64,000 nucleotides of DNA from CALBZE01 sp036381255 (GCA_036381255.1 DASVDG010000033.1:7362-71361), one strand, 5' to 3'. Positions 24,839-36,891 are shown, counted from the first letter of the stretch. The notes: generated by a model from the sequence alone, not told the origin. Numbers and translations: made by a program.

Positions 24839-26239
24839 TCACCGCGTAAGGAACCGCACCATGTCGTACCGCGTCACGATCCCCACGACGTCGCTCCCGC
24901 GGCGGACCAGCACGGCGGGGTTCTCGCGCGTCAGCAGCCGCGCGAGCCCGTGCGCGTCGATGTGCTCGTCGACGACCGGGAACGGTGCGTCCATCAGCGC
25001 CTCGACCGGCCGGTCCATCAGCGCCGGCTCTTCGATCACGCGCGCCATGAGCGTGGACTCGCCGACGGAGCCGACGCAGTCGCCGTCCTGGAGGACCGGC
25101 AGCTGCGAGATGTTGTGGACGTTCATCGTCGAGAGCGCCTGGCGGACCGGCGTCGACGGCTGCACGCCGACGAGCGTCGGCGCCTGGCCGTCCTTGTGCC
25201 GCAGCAGCTCGCCGACGGCGACGGCGCGCTCGCCGTCGAGCAGCTGGTTCTCGCGCATCCACTCGTCGTTGTACACCTTGGACAGGTAGCGCTCGCCGGT
25301 GTCGGGGAGCACGCAGACGATGAGGGCATCGGGGTCGTCGACCTCGCGGGCGACCTGGACGGCGAGGTGGACGATCAACCCGGCGGAGCCGCCGACGAAG
25401 AGGCCTTCCTCGCGGGTCACGCGGCGCGCCATCTGGAACGCGTCGCGGTCGGAGATCGTCCGGATCTCGTCGATGAAGTCGAACCAGAGGGTGGTCGGGA
25501 TCTTGTCGTTGCCGATCCCCTCGACCTTGTACGGGTGCCCCTCGCCCTTCTGCCCCGTGCGGTGGTACTCGGCGAAGATCGAGCCGTCCGGGTCGCCGCC
25601 GATCACGCGGACGTCGGGGTTCCGCTCCTTCAGGAACTTCCCCGTGCCGCTGATCGTGCCGCCGGTCCCGGCGGAGGCGACGAGGTGCGTGATGCGCCCC
25701 CGCGTCTGCTCCCAGAGCTCCGGCCCGGTCGTGCGATAGTGCGCCTCGGGGTTCGCCTGGTTGTAGAACTGGTTGGCCAGGATCGCGCCGGGCGTCTCCT
25801 CGGCGATCCGCTTGGCCATCATCACGTAGTTGTCCGGGTGGTCCGGCGGGACGGCGGTCGGCGTGACAATGACCTCGGCGCCGAACGCCTTGAGCAGCCG
25901 CACCTTCTCCTGGCTCATCTTGTCCGGGATCGTGAAGATGCAGCGGTAGCCCTTGACCGCCGCGGCAATGGCGAGGCCGATGCCGGTGTTGCCGCTGGTG
26001 CCTTCGACGACGACGCCGCCCGGGCCGAGGCGGCCCTCGCGCTCGGCGGCCTCGATGATCGCCGGGCCGATGCGGTCCTTGACCGAGCCGCCCGGGTTGA
26101 AGAACTCCGCCTTCGCGTAGACCGGCGTGCGGACGCCGCGCGTCACCCGGTTCAACCGGATCAGCGGCGTCCAGCCGATCGTCTCCAGGACGTCGTCGTA
26201 GGGCGCGACGTTGCGTCGCGCGCGCTGCTCTTCGTTCAT
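24839..26239 (-). CDS. Cystathionine beta-synthase / cysteine synthase with CBS pair
   Basis: A 466-aa PLP enzyme. The N-terminal fold-type II domain has WTPLIRLNR, the PLP lysine in NPGGSVKDRIG, EGTSGNTGIGLA, and SAGTGGTISGTGKFL. The C-terminal third is a pair of CBS domains (ALSTMNVHNISQLPVLQDGD; VDEHIDAHGLARLL), as in cystathionine beta-synthases. Cysteine synthase activity cannot be excluded. The ATG at 26239 overlaps the stop of the TonB-C gene, giving a three-gene operon with mutS. Paired with the gamma-synthase/lyase family gene at 42229, it suggests transsulfuration. Confidence 0.88.
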   Translation of the reverse strand: MNEEQRARRNVAPYDDVLETIGWTPLIRLNRVTRGVRTPVYAKAEFFNPGGSVKDRIGPAIIEAAEREGRLGPGGVVVEGTSGNTGIGLAIAAAVKGYRCIFTIPDKMSQEKVRLLKAFGAEVIVTPTAVPPDHPDNYVMMAKRIAEETPGAILANQFYNQANPEAHYRTTGPELWEQTRGRITHLVASAGTGGTISGTGKFLKERNPDVRVIGGDPDGSIFAEYHRTGQKGEGHPYKVEGIGNDKIPTTLWFDFIDEIRTISDRDAFQMARRVTREEGLFVGGSAGLIVHLAVQVAREVDDPDALIVCVLPDTGERYLSKVYNDEWMRENQLLDGERAVAVGELLRHKDGQAPTLVGVQPSTPVRQALSTMNVHNISQLPVLQDGDCVGSVGESTLMARVIEEPALMDRPVEALMDAPFPVVDEHIDAHGLARLLTRENPAVLVRRGSDVVGIVTRYDMVRFLTR

Positions 26240-26616
26240 GGGCTCCCCTCCTCCGTCGGACCGAGCTCGGCGCCGCCCGCGCGGGTGAACTTCACGGGCA
26301 GGCGCACCCAGAGTTCTACCCGCTCGTCGCCTTTTCGTCCCGGCCGGAAGCGGAGCGTTCGCGCACCGGCGACCGCGGCGCTGTCGAATGCGGTGTACCC
26401 GCTCGTGCGGTCGACGGCGACGCTGTCGACGACGCCGCTCGCGTCGACCCGGATCAGGAGCAGCGTCTCGCCCTCGACGCCGCGGTCCCAGAGGTCGACG
26501 GGGTACGTGACGGGCGAGCCCTGCGAGACGAGCTCCGGCCATTCGATCGGGGCCTCGGCGCCGCACCCCGCCGCGAGCGGGAGCAACGCGATCGACAGTC
26601 GTGCGATGCGCTTCAT
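26236..26616 (-). CDS. Lipoprotein with TonB C-terminal-like domain
   Basis: A 126-aa protein with a lipobox leader (ALLPLAAGC). The C-terminal region (YPVDLWDRGVEGETLLLIRVDASG, then SGYTAFDSAAVAGARTLRFRPG and VELWVRLPVKF) matches the TonB_C fold. It lacks the N-terminal TM anchor and Pro-rich spacer of TonB, so it is unlikely to energise receptors. It is coupled on both sides (ATGA overlaps with mutS and with the PLP enzyme gene). Confidence 0.8.
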   Translation of the reverse strand: MKRIARLSIALLPLAAGCGAEAPIEWPELVSQGSPVTYPVDLWDRGVEGETLLLIRVDASGVVDSVAVDRTSGYTAFDSAAVAGARTLRFRPGRKGDERVELWVRLPVKFTRAGGAELGPTEEGSP

Positions 26617-29249
26617 GGTCTTCCCTTTCCCCCGCGGGCCTCGGCCCGCAGCTCCGCCAGGAGGTTCAGCGCCTCAAGCGGGGTCATGCGTTCGACTTCC
26701 AGCTTCCGCAGCCGCTCGACGACGGGCGGCTCGACGGTGAAGAGCGAGAGCTGGTCGGGCGGCGGCTCCGAAGGCGGCCGGCGCGCGCCCGCGCGGCCGA
26801 GCCCCTCGCCGCGGCCCGTGTGCGCGCCCTCCAGCTCGCGCAGGATCTCTTTCGCCCGCTCGACGACGGCGTCGGGCAGCCCCGCGAGCCGGCCGACCTG
26901 GATCCCGTACGACCGGTCCGCGCCGCCCGGCTCGAGGCGCCGCAGGAACACGATGTCGTCGCCGACCTCGCGCACCGCGACGTTGTAGTTGACGAGCGAG
27001 GGGAGCAGATCCGCGAGCTGCGTCAGCTCGTGGTAGTGCGTCGCGAAGATCGTCTTCGCGCCGACCGCCTCGTGCAGGTGCTCGGTCACCGCCCAGGCGA
27101 TGCTCACGCCGTCGTACGTGGCGGTGCCGCGGCCGATCTCGTCGAGCAGCACCAGCGACCGCCCGGTCGCGCCGTGCAGGATCGCGGCGGTCTCGTTCAT
27201 CTCGACCATGAACGTCGACTGGCCGCGCACCAGGTTGTCCGACGCGCCGACGCGGGTGAAGATCCGGTCGCAGACCGGGAGCCGCGCGGCGTCGGCCGGG
27301 ACGAACGAGCCGACCTGCGCCAGCAGCTGGATCAGCCCGACCTGGCGGAGCAGCGTGCTCTTCCCCGCCATGTTCGGCCCGGTCAGCACCATGATGCGCG
27401 CGCCCTCGTCCAGTGTGACGTCGTTCGGGATGAACTCCTCGCGCGGCATCATCGTCTCGACCACGGGGTGCCGGCCGCCGCGGATTTCGAGCGCGTACCC
27501 GGTGTGGACCTCGGGGCGCACGTAGCCCCGGCGCTCGGCCAGGTGCGCGAGCGCCGCGAGCACATCCAGCGTCGCGACGCGCTCCGCCGTCGCGTGCAGC
27601 CGCTCCAGCTCCCCGGCGATCTCCCGGCGCAGCTCGCCGAACAGCCGCGCCTCCAGCTCGGCGATCCGGTCCTCCGCGCCGAGGATCTTCGCCTCCCACT
27701 CCTTCAGCTCGGGCGTGAAGAAGCGCTCCGCGCCGGCGAGCGTCTGCTTGCGCTGGTAGTCGAGCGGCACCTTGTCCAGGTTCGGCCGCGTCACCTCGAT
27801 GTAGTAGCCGAAGACGCGATTGAAGCCGACCTTCAGCGACGGGATCCCCGTGCGCTCCCGCTCCGTCGCCTGGAGCCGCGCGAGCGTCTCCTGCGCGCCG
27901 TCCCGCACCGCGCGCAGCTCGTCCAGCCCGGCGTCGTAACCTGCCCGGATCACGCCGCCCTCGCCCAGCGTCGCCGGCGCATCGTCGGCCACGGCCCGGT
28001 CGATCAGCGCCCGCACATCTTCCAGCGGGTCCAGCCCGGCCAGCTCGCGCAGCAGCGGCGCGTCGGCCGTCTCGACCGCCGCCGCGAGCGCCGGCAGCCG
28101 CGCGAGCGAATCGCCGAGCGCGCGCAGCTCCCGGGGCGTGATGCGCCCGGCGCCGACCTTCGCCGCCAGCCGCTCCAGGTCGCGGATCCCCTTCAGCTCG
28201 TCGCGCAGGCGACGGCGCACTCCGCTGTCCGCGACCAGCTCCGCCACCGCCTCCTGCCGCCGCCAGATCGGCTCCGGCACGACCAGCGGCCGCAGGATCC
28301 ATCGCCGCAGCAGACGCCCGCCCATGGCCGTCAGCGTCTCGTCGACGACCTCGATCAGCGTGCCCGCACGCGTGCCGGCCCGGGCGGCGACATCGGCACG
28401 CAACGGCTCGACGAGCTCGAGGTTGCGCCGCGTCATCTCGTCCAGCGCCATCCCCGCGCCCGGCCGCTCGAGCTTCGGCGGCCGCAGGTGCTCGCTCGCC
28501 TGCGGCTGCACCTCGCCGAGGTACGCGATCAGCGCGCCGAGCGCCGCGATCAGCGGGGCGTCGCCGTCCTCGAAGCCGAAGCCGTCGAGCGTGTGCACGC
28601 GGAAGCGGCGGCGCAGCTCGTCGGCCGCGAGATCCGCGTCGAACAGCCAGTCCGGGCGGAACGTGGTGCTCACGCCGTCCGCGCCCGGGATCGTGCGCGC
28701 CTCCCAGCTCGCCGGGAGCAGCAGCTCCGCCGGCTCCAGCCGCGCCAGCTCCGCCTCGAGAGCGCCGGGGTCGATCGTCGCGGCCAGCAGCTCGCCCGTC
28801 GACACGTCCGCCGCCGCGAGCGCGAGCCGCCGCGCGCCGCCGCCGCCCTCCGTCAACGCGACCAGGAAGTTGTTCCGCCGTTCCGAGAGGAGCGCGTCGG
28901 ACAGGACCGCGCCCGGCGTAATCGTCTCCGTCACCTCGCGCCGGACGATCCCCTTCGCCTCCGCGGGGTCCTCGACCTGCTCGCAGATCGCGACCCGCCG
29001 CCCCATACGGACGAGCCGCTGCACGTACTCGTCACGCGCTTTCGCCGGCACGCCCGCCAGCGGCACGTCCGCCGCGCCGCCGTTGTTGCGCGACGTCAAC
29101 GTGAGGCCCAGCAGGCGCGACGCCTCCTCGGCATCTTCGTAGAAGAGCTCGTAGAAATCGCCGACGCGAAAGAAGATGAACGCATCGGCATGGCGCGACT
29201 TGGCCTCGCGCCACTGCTGCATCAACGGGGTGTCGTCCGACTTCGCCAT
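26613..29249 (-). CDS. mutS: DNA mismatch repair protein MutS
   Basis: An 878-aa mismatch-recognition ATPase. The mismatch-binding Phe-X-Glu lies in FFRVGDFYELFYEDA (about 26-40). Domains connector, lever and clamp follow. The ATPase shows LTGPNMAGKSTLLRQVGLIQLLAQ (Walker A), STFMVEMNETAAIL, LVLLDEIGRGTATYDG (Walker B) and FATHYHELTQL. Full length is normal for MutS1. No mutL is in the window. A promoter is visible at 29294-29322, and the stop overlaps the next start. Confidence 0.96.
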   Translation of the reverse strand: MAKSDDTPLMQQWREAKSRHADAFIFFRVGDFYELFYEDAEEASRLLGLTLTSRNNGGAADVPLAGVPAKARDEYVQRLVRMGRRVAICEQVEDPAEAKGIVRREVTETITPGAVLSDALLSERRNNFLVALTEGGGGARRLALAAADVSTGELLAATIDPGALEAELARLEPAELLLPASWEARTIPGADGVSTTFRPDWLFDADLAADELRRRFRVHTLDGFGFEDGDAPLIAALGALIAYLGEVQPQASEHLRPPKLERPGAGMALDEMTRRNLELVEPLRADVAARAGTRAGTLIEVVDETLTAMGGRLLRRWILRPLVVPEPIWRRQEAVAELVADSGVRRRLRDELKGIRDLERLAAKVGAGRITPRELRALGDSLARLPALAAAVETADAPLLRELAGLDPLEDVRALIDRAVADDAPATLGEGGVIRAGYDAGLDELRAVRDGAQETLARLQATERERTGIPSLKVGFNRVFGYYIEVTRPNLDKVPLDYQRKQTLAGAERFFTPELKEWEAKILGAEDRIAELEARLFGELRREIAGELERLHATAERVATLDVLAALAHLAERRGYVRPEVHTGYALEIRGGRHPVVETMMPREEFIPNDVTLDEGARIMVLTGPNMAGKSTLLRQVGLIQLLAQVGSFVPADAARLPVCDRIFTRVGASDNLVRGQSTFMVEMNETAAILHGATGRSLVLLDEIGRGTATYDGVSIAWAVTEHLHEAVGAKTIFATHYHELTQLADLLPSLVNYNVAVREVGDDIVFLRRLEPGGADRSYGIQVGRLAGLPDAVVERAKEILRELEGAHTGRGEGLGRAGARRPPSEPPPDQLSLFTVEPPVVERLRKLEVERMTPLEALNLLAELRAEARGGKGRP

Positions 29250-29293
29250 CGGCGCCGGAAAGGTGGGGTCTGCCGCTTCCGCATGATCGCGGT

Positions 29294-29322
29294 AGGATAC
29301 GCCCCGGCCCGCGGTCAGGCAA
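29294..29322 (-). promoter_or_regulatory. Sigma-70-like promoter for mutS operon
   Basis: On the minus strand, TTGCCT (29322-29317), a 17-bp spacer, and TATCCT (29299-29294). Transcription would start near 29287, leaving a leader of about 38 nt before the mutS ATG at 29249. Confidence 0.55.
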
Positions 29323-29416
29323 CCGCTTCCCGGCGTGCATCTTGCCCCGACTCCCGCTGCGGGACGGCCGCCCGCCGCGGCCGCCCCGGATCCGAACCTC
29401 GCACGCGACGGAAACC

Positions 29417-30487
29417 ATGCTCCGACGAGTCGCCACGGCCGCCGCCTTCGCCTCGACCGCCTACCTCGCGCTCAAACTCCTCGAACGCCGCCGCGCGATC
29501 GAGCTCCGCGGCCGGAGCGTCCTCATCACCGGCGGGTCCCGCGGGCTGGGGTTGCTCCTGGCCCGCGAGTTCGCCCGCCACGGTTGCCGGGTCGCGATCT
29601 GCGCGCGTAGCGAGCCCGAGCTCGAAGCCGCGCGACGCGACCTCGCCGGCCGCGGCGCCGAGGTCCTCGCCACCGTCTGCGACGTGACCGACCGCGTCCG
29701 CGTCGAGGACATGGTCGACTGGGTCACCGAACGGTTCGGACGCATCGATGTGCTCGTCAACAACGCGAGCATCATCCAGGTCGGCCCCATGGAGACGATG
29801 ACGCACGACGACTACGCGGCCGCGATGGCGGTGAACTTCTGGGGGAGCGTGCACTGCACGCTCGCGGTGCTGCCGCAGATGCGCGCGCGGCGGGAGGGGC
29901 GGATCGTGAACATCACGTCGATCGGCGCGAAGGTCTCGATCCCGCACCTGCTCCCGTACTCGGCGGCGAAGTTCGCGATCCTCGGCTTCTCGGAGGGCGC
30001 GCACGCGGAGCTGGCCAAGGACGGCGTGGTCGTGACGACGGTCGTGCCGGGGCTCATGCGGACCGGCTCGCCGGTGAACGCGCTCTTCAAGGGGCGCGAA
30101 GCTCGGGAGTTCACCTGGTTCAGTCTCGGCGACGCGCTGCCGCTCACGGCGATGAGCGCGGAGCGCGCCGCGCGGCGCATCGTCGAGGCGACGCGCAGGG
30201 GCGAAGCGCAGGTGACGCTGTCGTGGCAGGCGCGCGCCCTGGGGCTCGTGCACGACCTGATGCCGGGCGCGACCGCGGAGCTGCTCGGCGTGATCGGGCG
30301 CGCACTCCCGCGCGCGGCGGGTGCGGACCGCGCCGCCGTCCGGGGGATGGAGCTCTCGACGCCGCTCTCCCCCTCGCCGCTCACGGCGCTGATGAACCGC
30401 GCGGCGCGGGAGTACAACCAGTTCAGCGGAGATGCGCGCCCCGCGCCGGACCATGCGCGCAAGGTCGGCCTGGGGCTGGAGCGCTGA
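29417..30487 (+). CDS. Short-chain dehydrogenase/reductase with membrane anchor
   Basis: A 356-aa classical SDR. A short hydrophobic N-terminus (RRVATAAAFASTAYLALKLL) may anchor it in the membrane. The Rossmann motif is LITGGSRGLGLLLAREFA, NNAS follows, and the catalytic triad is Ser in VNITSIGAKVS with YSAAK. A C-terminal extension of about 90 residues follows the SDR core. Substrate unknown. It is divergent from mutS. The start was chosen at MLRRVATA; the 25 upstream codons are Arg/Pro-rich. Confidence 0.85.
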   Translation: MLRRVATAAAFASTAYLALKLLERRRAIELRGRSVLITGGSRGLGLLLAREFARHGCRVAICARSEPELEAARRDLAGRGAEVLATVCDVTDRVRVEDMVDWVTERFGRIDVLVNNASIIQVGPMETMTHDDYAAAMAVNFWGSVHCTLAVLPQMRARREGRIVNITSIGAKVSIPHLLPYSAAKFAILGFSEGAHAELAKDGVVVTTVVPGLMRTGSPVNALFKGREAREFTWFSLGDALPLTAMSAERAARRIVEATRRGEAQVTLSWQARALGLVHDLMPGATAELLGVIGRALPRAAGADRAAVRGMELSTPLSPSPLTALMNRAAREYNQFSGDARPAPDHARKVGLGLER

Positions 30488-30497
30488 CCGGGCGCGA

Positions 30498-30523
30498 GGC
30501 GCCGCACCCGGCGGCCCGGCGCC
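30498..30523. terminator. Possible bidirectional hairpin
   Basis: GGCGCCG (30498-30504) and CGGCGCC (30517-30523) form a 7-bp stem around a 12-nt loop in the short gap between the convergent SDR and M23 genes. No U-tract follows, so support is weak. Confidence 0.3.
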
Positions 30524-30554
30524 GTCCCGCCCGATGACGAACGCTGCCGGCGCC

Positions 30555-31244
30555 TTACGGGGCGAGCGCCTCCGTGAGGAGCGGATAAGGGTCGATCGGC
30601 TCGCTCTCCCACCATCGCTCGGCGGACCGGATGCGCGCGAGACGGAGGTGCAGGTGGGCCGACCCTTCGACGTTCCCCGTCTCGCCGACGTAGCCGACCA
30701 CCTCGCCGCGTCGGACCGGGCGCCCCTCGGCCAGCCCCTCCGCGTACGCATCGAGATGCGCGTACAGGAGGAGGTAACGGCCGGAGACCTCCATCAGGAA
30801 CAGCGTCCGGCCGCCGCGCCGATCCCACTTCATCTCCCACACCCACCCGTCGACGGCGGCGAGTGCGGGCGTGCCGCGGGGCGCCAGGATGTCCACGCCC
30901 TCGTGCCGCCGCGCGCCGCGCGACTCGCCGAAGTTGTCGCGGATCGCCGCGAGCCGCAGGCCGAGCACCGGCGGATCGAGCTGCGGCGGCGCCAGATCCG
31001 CGGCGGCGTGCGGCCGCCGCTTCTCGGCCACCGCCCGCGGCGCCGCGACATCGGCGGGCGGCGCCGGCCCGACCGGCGCAGCGGCGACGTCTCCGGCGCC
31101 CGTGCCTCCCGCACCTCGCGCCTCCGCGTACCCACGATCGACCCGGCCGGCGACCACCGTCGCGACCGCCCAGGCCGTGCACAGGACGAGCGCCCCACAA
31201 ACGTACGGCGCCCGGGCTCCGAACCGCGTCGTTGGTGCGTCCAT
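30555..31244 (-). CDS. M23 (LytM-type) peptidase domain protein, membrane-anchored
   Basis: A 229-aa envelope protein. It has an N-terminal TM/signal anchor (YVCGALVLCTAWAVATVVAG), an Ala/Pro-rich linker, then an M23 peptidase domain. Zinc ligands are visible in RRHEGVDI (H and D) and SAHLHLRL (HxH), with LLLYAHLD between. It is predicted to cut peptidoglycan cross-bridges or to activate amidases. All ligands are present, so it is probably active. Confidence 0.85.
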   Translation of the reverse strand: MDAPTTRFGARAPYVCGALVLCTAWAVATVVAGRVDRGYAEARGAGGTGAGDVAAAPVGPAPPADVAAPRAVAEKRRPHAAADLAPPQLDPPVLGLRLAAIRDNFGESRGARRHEGVDILAPRGTPALAAVDGWVWEMKWDRRGGRTLFLMEVSGRYLLLYAHLDAYAEGLAEGRPVRRGEVVGYVGETGNVEGSAHLHLRLARIRSAERWWESEPIDPYPLLTEALAP

Positions 31245-31292
31245 GAATCCCTGCCCGGTCGCAACAAGCGTTCCCTCGCACGGTCGCCGGCG

Positions 31293-31388
31293 CCCGGCCA
31301 GGCGAGCGGCCCCGGGTGGGCGCGGTGGCGCGGCCCGGAACCCGACCAGGCGCGCGGCCCCGGACGGGCGCGATGGCGGGGCCCGGCA
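31293..31388 (+). repeat. 48-bp tandem duplication overlapping the ion-channel start
   Basis: Two adjacent 48-bp units (31293-31340 and 31341-31388) match at roughly 40 of 48 positions, both reading CCCG-CCAGGCG-GCGGCCCCGG. The second unit contains the ATG chosen for the channel; the first has GTG at the same place. The unit length is a multiple of three, so an N-terminal extension stays in frame. Confidence 0.7.
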
Positions 31389-32206
31389 CGGGGCGCGGAC
31401 GGGAGGCGGGTTTGCGCGAGCTGAGGCGACGTCTCGAACGGCTGCGGCGCGACCCCGCGCGGCGGCGGCGACTCAGCGCGCGCATCGACCGCGTCTTCGA
31501 CCTGCCGCTGTCCATCGCGGCGATCCTCCTGCTCATGCTGACAATGGTCGAGCTGACGGGCGAGGTGGATCCGCGGTGGGCGCCGGTGCTGGAGCTCGTC
31601 CTCTACCTCCTGTGGGCCCTCTTCGTCGTCGAGTTCCTCGCGAAGCTGCTCCTGGCCAGCGACCGGACCCGCCACCTGCGCACGCACTGGCTGGACGCGC
31701 TCGTCGTGGCGCTGCCGGTGCTCCGCATCTTCCGGGCGCTGGCGGTACTGCGGCTGGGGCGCGGCTTCTCGCTGCTCCGGCTGCTGATCTTCGGCGGCCG
31801 CAGCTCGAGCGCGACGATCCAGCTCCTGCGGCGCCGCCACATCGGGCAGCTCCTCGTGACGACGCTGCTGGTGACGCTGGTCGGCGCCACGACGGCGTTC
31901 CTGGTCGAGAGCGGCGCGCCCCACGCGACGATCCGGACCTTCGGCGACGCCCTCTGGTGGACCGCCGGCACGATCACCACCGTCGCGACGGAACTCTACC
32001 CGGTCACTCCCGGCGGCCGCGTCCTCGGCGTCACGCTCATGGTCTACGCGATGGTCGTGTTCACCTACCTCGCGGCGGCGCTCGCGTCGGCGTTCGTCGG
32101 GGCGGATGCCCGGCGGTCTTCGGAGGCGATGAGCGATGCGGCGCGGGAACGCGACAGCGCGCCGGACCGCTCCGCACGCGCGCCCGACCCCGGCTCGACG
32201 CGCTGA
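31373..32206 (+). CDS. Voltage-gated-type ion channel with non-canonical filter
   Basis: A 277-aa six-TM channel-like protein. Residues about 44-63 and 72-93 are S1/S2-like, and an S4-like helix VLRIFRALAVLRLGRG carries spaced Arg (118, 121, 127, 130). The pore helix and filter read ALWWTAGTITTVATELYPVTPGGR, followed by S6. The usual TTVGYGD is replaced by TTVATEL and the loop is one residue shorter, so K+ selectivity is not expected. The C-terminal 35 residues are charged. The start lies in a tandem repeat and is uncertain. Confidence 0.78.
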   Translation: MAGPGTGRGREAGLRELRRRLERLRRDPARRRRLSARIDRVFDLPLSIAAILLLMLTMVELTGEVDPRWAPVLELVLYLLWALFVVEFLAKLLLASDRTRHLRTHWLDALVVALPVLRIFRALAVLRLGRGFSLLRLLIFGGRSSSATIQLLRRRHIGQLLVTTLLVTLVGATTAFLVESGAPHATIRTFGDALWWTAGTITTVATELYPVTPGGRVLGVTLMVYAMVVFTYLAAALASAFVGADARRSSEAMSDAARERDSAPDRSARAPDPGSTR

Positions 32207-32388
32207 TGCGGGCACGGCGCCTCCGCCCGGGGTCCCCGGCTCCGCCGGCCGTGCGACCCGTGTCCGTGTGGTGCGCATGTTGCAATCCGCCTCGCCTCAC
32301 GCCCCGCCGCGCGCGTGCGGCCGGCCACGAGCCGGGACGCGCCGCGCCGGCGGGTGGAAACGTGCCACACAGGGAGGGGAGGTTCCCC

Positions 32389-33126
32389 ATGCGTATGTCG
32401 ACACGGTCGGCGATCTTCGGCGCGGTGCTGGCCGGCGCGGCGCTGCTCCCGGCGGACGGCCTCGCGCAGCGCGGGCGGCGCTCGGACGATGCGGACTACC
32501 CGGACGCGCGCTACACCGTGGAAATCTTCGGCGGCCTGGCCGATTACGGCCGGTTCCTGGAACAGTTCGCGGGAGACTTCGGTCTCTCGGAGCAGCGGGA
32601 GGTGACCGCCAGCACGGCGCTCGCCCTCGGCGCTTCGGTCGGCATGTTCCCGTGGGAGAAGACCGGCGTACGCCTCGCCTTCACCTGGTCGCCGACGGAC
32701 CTCGAGTTCCAGGACGACTCCGGCCTCGACATCGACGCACTCGACGAAGACGACATCGCCGACCTGACCGCGAGCGTGCTCAGCCTCGACGTCATCCGGT
32801 TCCTCCTCGATCCCTCGGAACGCTTCACGCCGTACGCGTCCGGCGGGATCACCGCCACCTGGTGGAGCCTGGACGACGAGAACGGCGAGATCCTCTCGGA
32901 GGATGACACCCAGTTCCGATGGGGCGGCTACGGCGCCATCGGGCTCCAGTACCGGGCCACCCGAAAGTTCGGCGTGCGCCTGGAGGTCGCGACGATGGGG
33001 CTCGGCAACCCGTTCGACGGCAAAGACTCGTATCGCACCGCGACCGGCATCACCTTCGACGAGCCGAGCACCGTCCGGCTGACGCGCATCGCGCTCGCGC
33101 TGACGTACTCGTTCCTCAGGGATTGA
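32389..33126 (+). CDS. Outer-membrane beta-barrel protein (OmpW/OmpA-barrel-like)
   Basis: A 245-aa secreted protein. A signal peptide (AIFGAVLAGAALLPADGLAQ) is followed by alternating amphipathic strands such as YTVEIFGGLADYG, TGVRLAFTWSPTDLEF, FTPYASGGITATWW, GAIGLQYRATRKFGVRLEVA and a final TRIALALTYSF typical of an 8-stranded barrel ending in an aromatic. An acidic loop (DIDALDEDDIAD) might be extracellular. A GGGAGGGGAGG lies just upstream of the ATG. Function unknown. Confidence 0.78.
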   Translation: MRMSTRSAIFGAVLAGAALLPADGLAQRGRRSDDADYPDARYTVEIFGGLADYGRFLEQFAGDFGLSEQREVTASTALALGASVGMFPWEKTGVRLAFTWSPTDLEFQDDSGLDIDALDEDDIADLTASVLSLDVIRFLLDPSERFTPYASGGITATWWSLDDENGEILSEDDTQFRWGGYGAIGLQYRATRKFGVRLEVATMGLGNPFDGKDSYRTATGITFDEPSTVRLTRIALALTYSFLRD

Positions 33127-33291
33127 TCGCACCCGTTCCCCGCCGCCCGGCGCCGCTGCTGGACTTTGCGCCGGGACGTCCCATATTATCCCGGCGCCCG
33201 GCTCGCCGACGTTCGGCTCGCCGGGCACCGCGCATGGACGGCGGGGTATTCATAGAGCCGTGAAGACGCGGCACTCAACGGGAAGACACTC

Positions 33292-36084
<2,793 letters not shown>

Positions 36085-36136
36085 GCCCGGCCCCCTCCGG
36101 CGACGCCACGGACTTCGGTACGACTGTTGCTTCCCT

Positions 36137-36170
36137 CGCCTCTGCGGGCGCCCTCGCGCCCGCAGAGGCG
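36137..36170. terminator. 14-bp hairpin after sucA
   Basis: CGCCTCTGCGGGCG (36137-36150) pairs perfectly with 36157-36170 around a 6-nt loop. It follows the sucA stop by about 50 nt. No U-tract follows, but position and strength suggest a terminator. Confidence 0.6.
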
Positions 36171-36199
36171 ATCACGCATCGAGAGGGAGCGCTACCACC

Positions 36200-36367
36200 G
36201 TGCCGTCGATGTTCTTCTACCTCCTCGGATTCGTCGTCATCATCGCCGGGCTCGCAATGGCGGCGTCCATGCTCGGCGTATCCCAGTCGTGGATCGTCAT
36301 CGGCATCGTCATCCTGGTCGGGATCATGCTCCTCTCCATCGCCTCCCGGTTCAACCACCGCCACTGA
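36200..36367 (+). CDS. Small two-TM membrane protein
   Basis: A 55-aa ORF with GTG start (VPSMFFYLLG) or internal ATG at 36209. It has two hydrophobic helices, FYLLGFVVIIAGLAMAASML and WIVIGIVILVGIMLLSIAS, separated by GVSQS, and ends RFNHRH. AGGGAG lies about 11 nt before the GTG. The composition is clearly that of a real membrane peptide rather than GC noise. Function unknown. Confidence 0.6.
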   Translation: MPSMFFYLLGFVVIIAGLAMAASMLGVSQSWIVIGIVILVGIMLLSIASRFNHRH

Positions 36368-36547
36368 GCCCGCGCGCCTCGCGAGCACGCGCTCGCCCGC
36401 GCCCCTCCACGTCACGCGCCGTCTCCACGGCGCGCGCCCCCTCCACGTCACGCACACCCGACGCCCCAGCGAACCGCGCGCGACCGCCCCGCGCGGGTGC
36501 ACTTCTTGCAGCCCCGCCGGCCTTCGAACCCTCACAGGAGAACTGCC

Positions 36548-36727
36548 ATGGCCACGCCACGCGAGAAGCCCCAGGCCGCTGCGTCCGTCGTCGCTTCCTG
36601 TTCCGCCACCAACTGCACCTACAACGAGAACCGCGAGTGTCACGCCGGCGAGATCGACGTCCGGCTCGAGACGCAGGGCGCCATCTGCGCCACGTACGAG
36701 CCCGAAGCCCCCCCCGCCCGCCCCTGA
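36548..36727 (+). CDS. DUF1540 small cysteine protein
   Basis: A 59-aa protein with the DUF1540 pattern C-x5-C-x6-C (SCSATNCTYNENRECHAGEIDV) followed by another Cys (GAICATY). The family is a small, probably metal-binding domain of unknown function. ATG 36548 has CAGGAG seven bases upstream. It lies between sucA and a candidate Fur-regulated gene and appears to be independently expressed. Confidence 0.75.
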   Translation: MATPREKPQAAASVVASCSATNCTYNENRECHAGEIDVRLETQGAICATYEPEAPPARP

Positions 36728-36891
36728 GTCACCCCCCTCCTCGCCCCCTGCGCGCCGCCCCGGTCCGCATCCCGGTTCGCGACCGATGCTCCCGCCCTCG
36801 GGCCGCGCCCTCCGCGGCCCGAGGGCATACGCTCGCCCAACTCCGCACCACCACGCCCCGCATCTTCCGCCGCTGCCGCGTCGTCCCGCGA

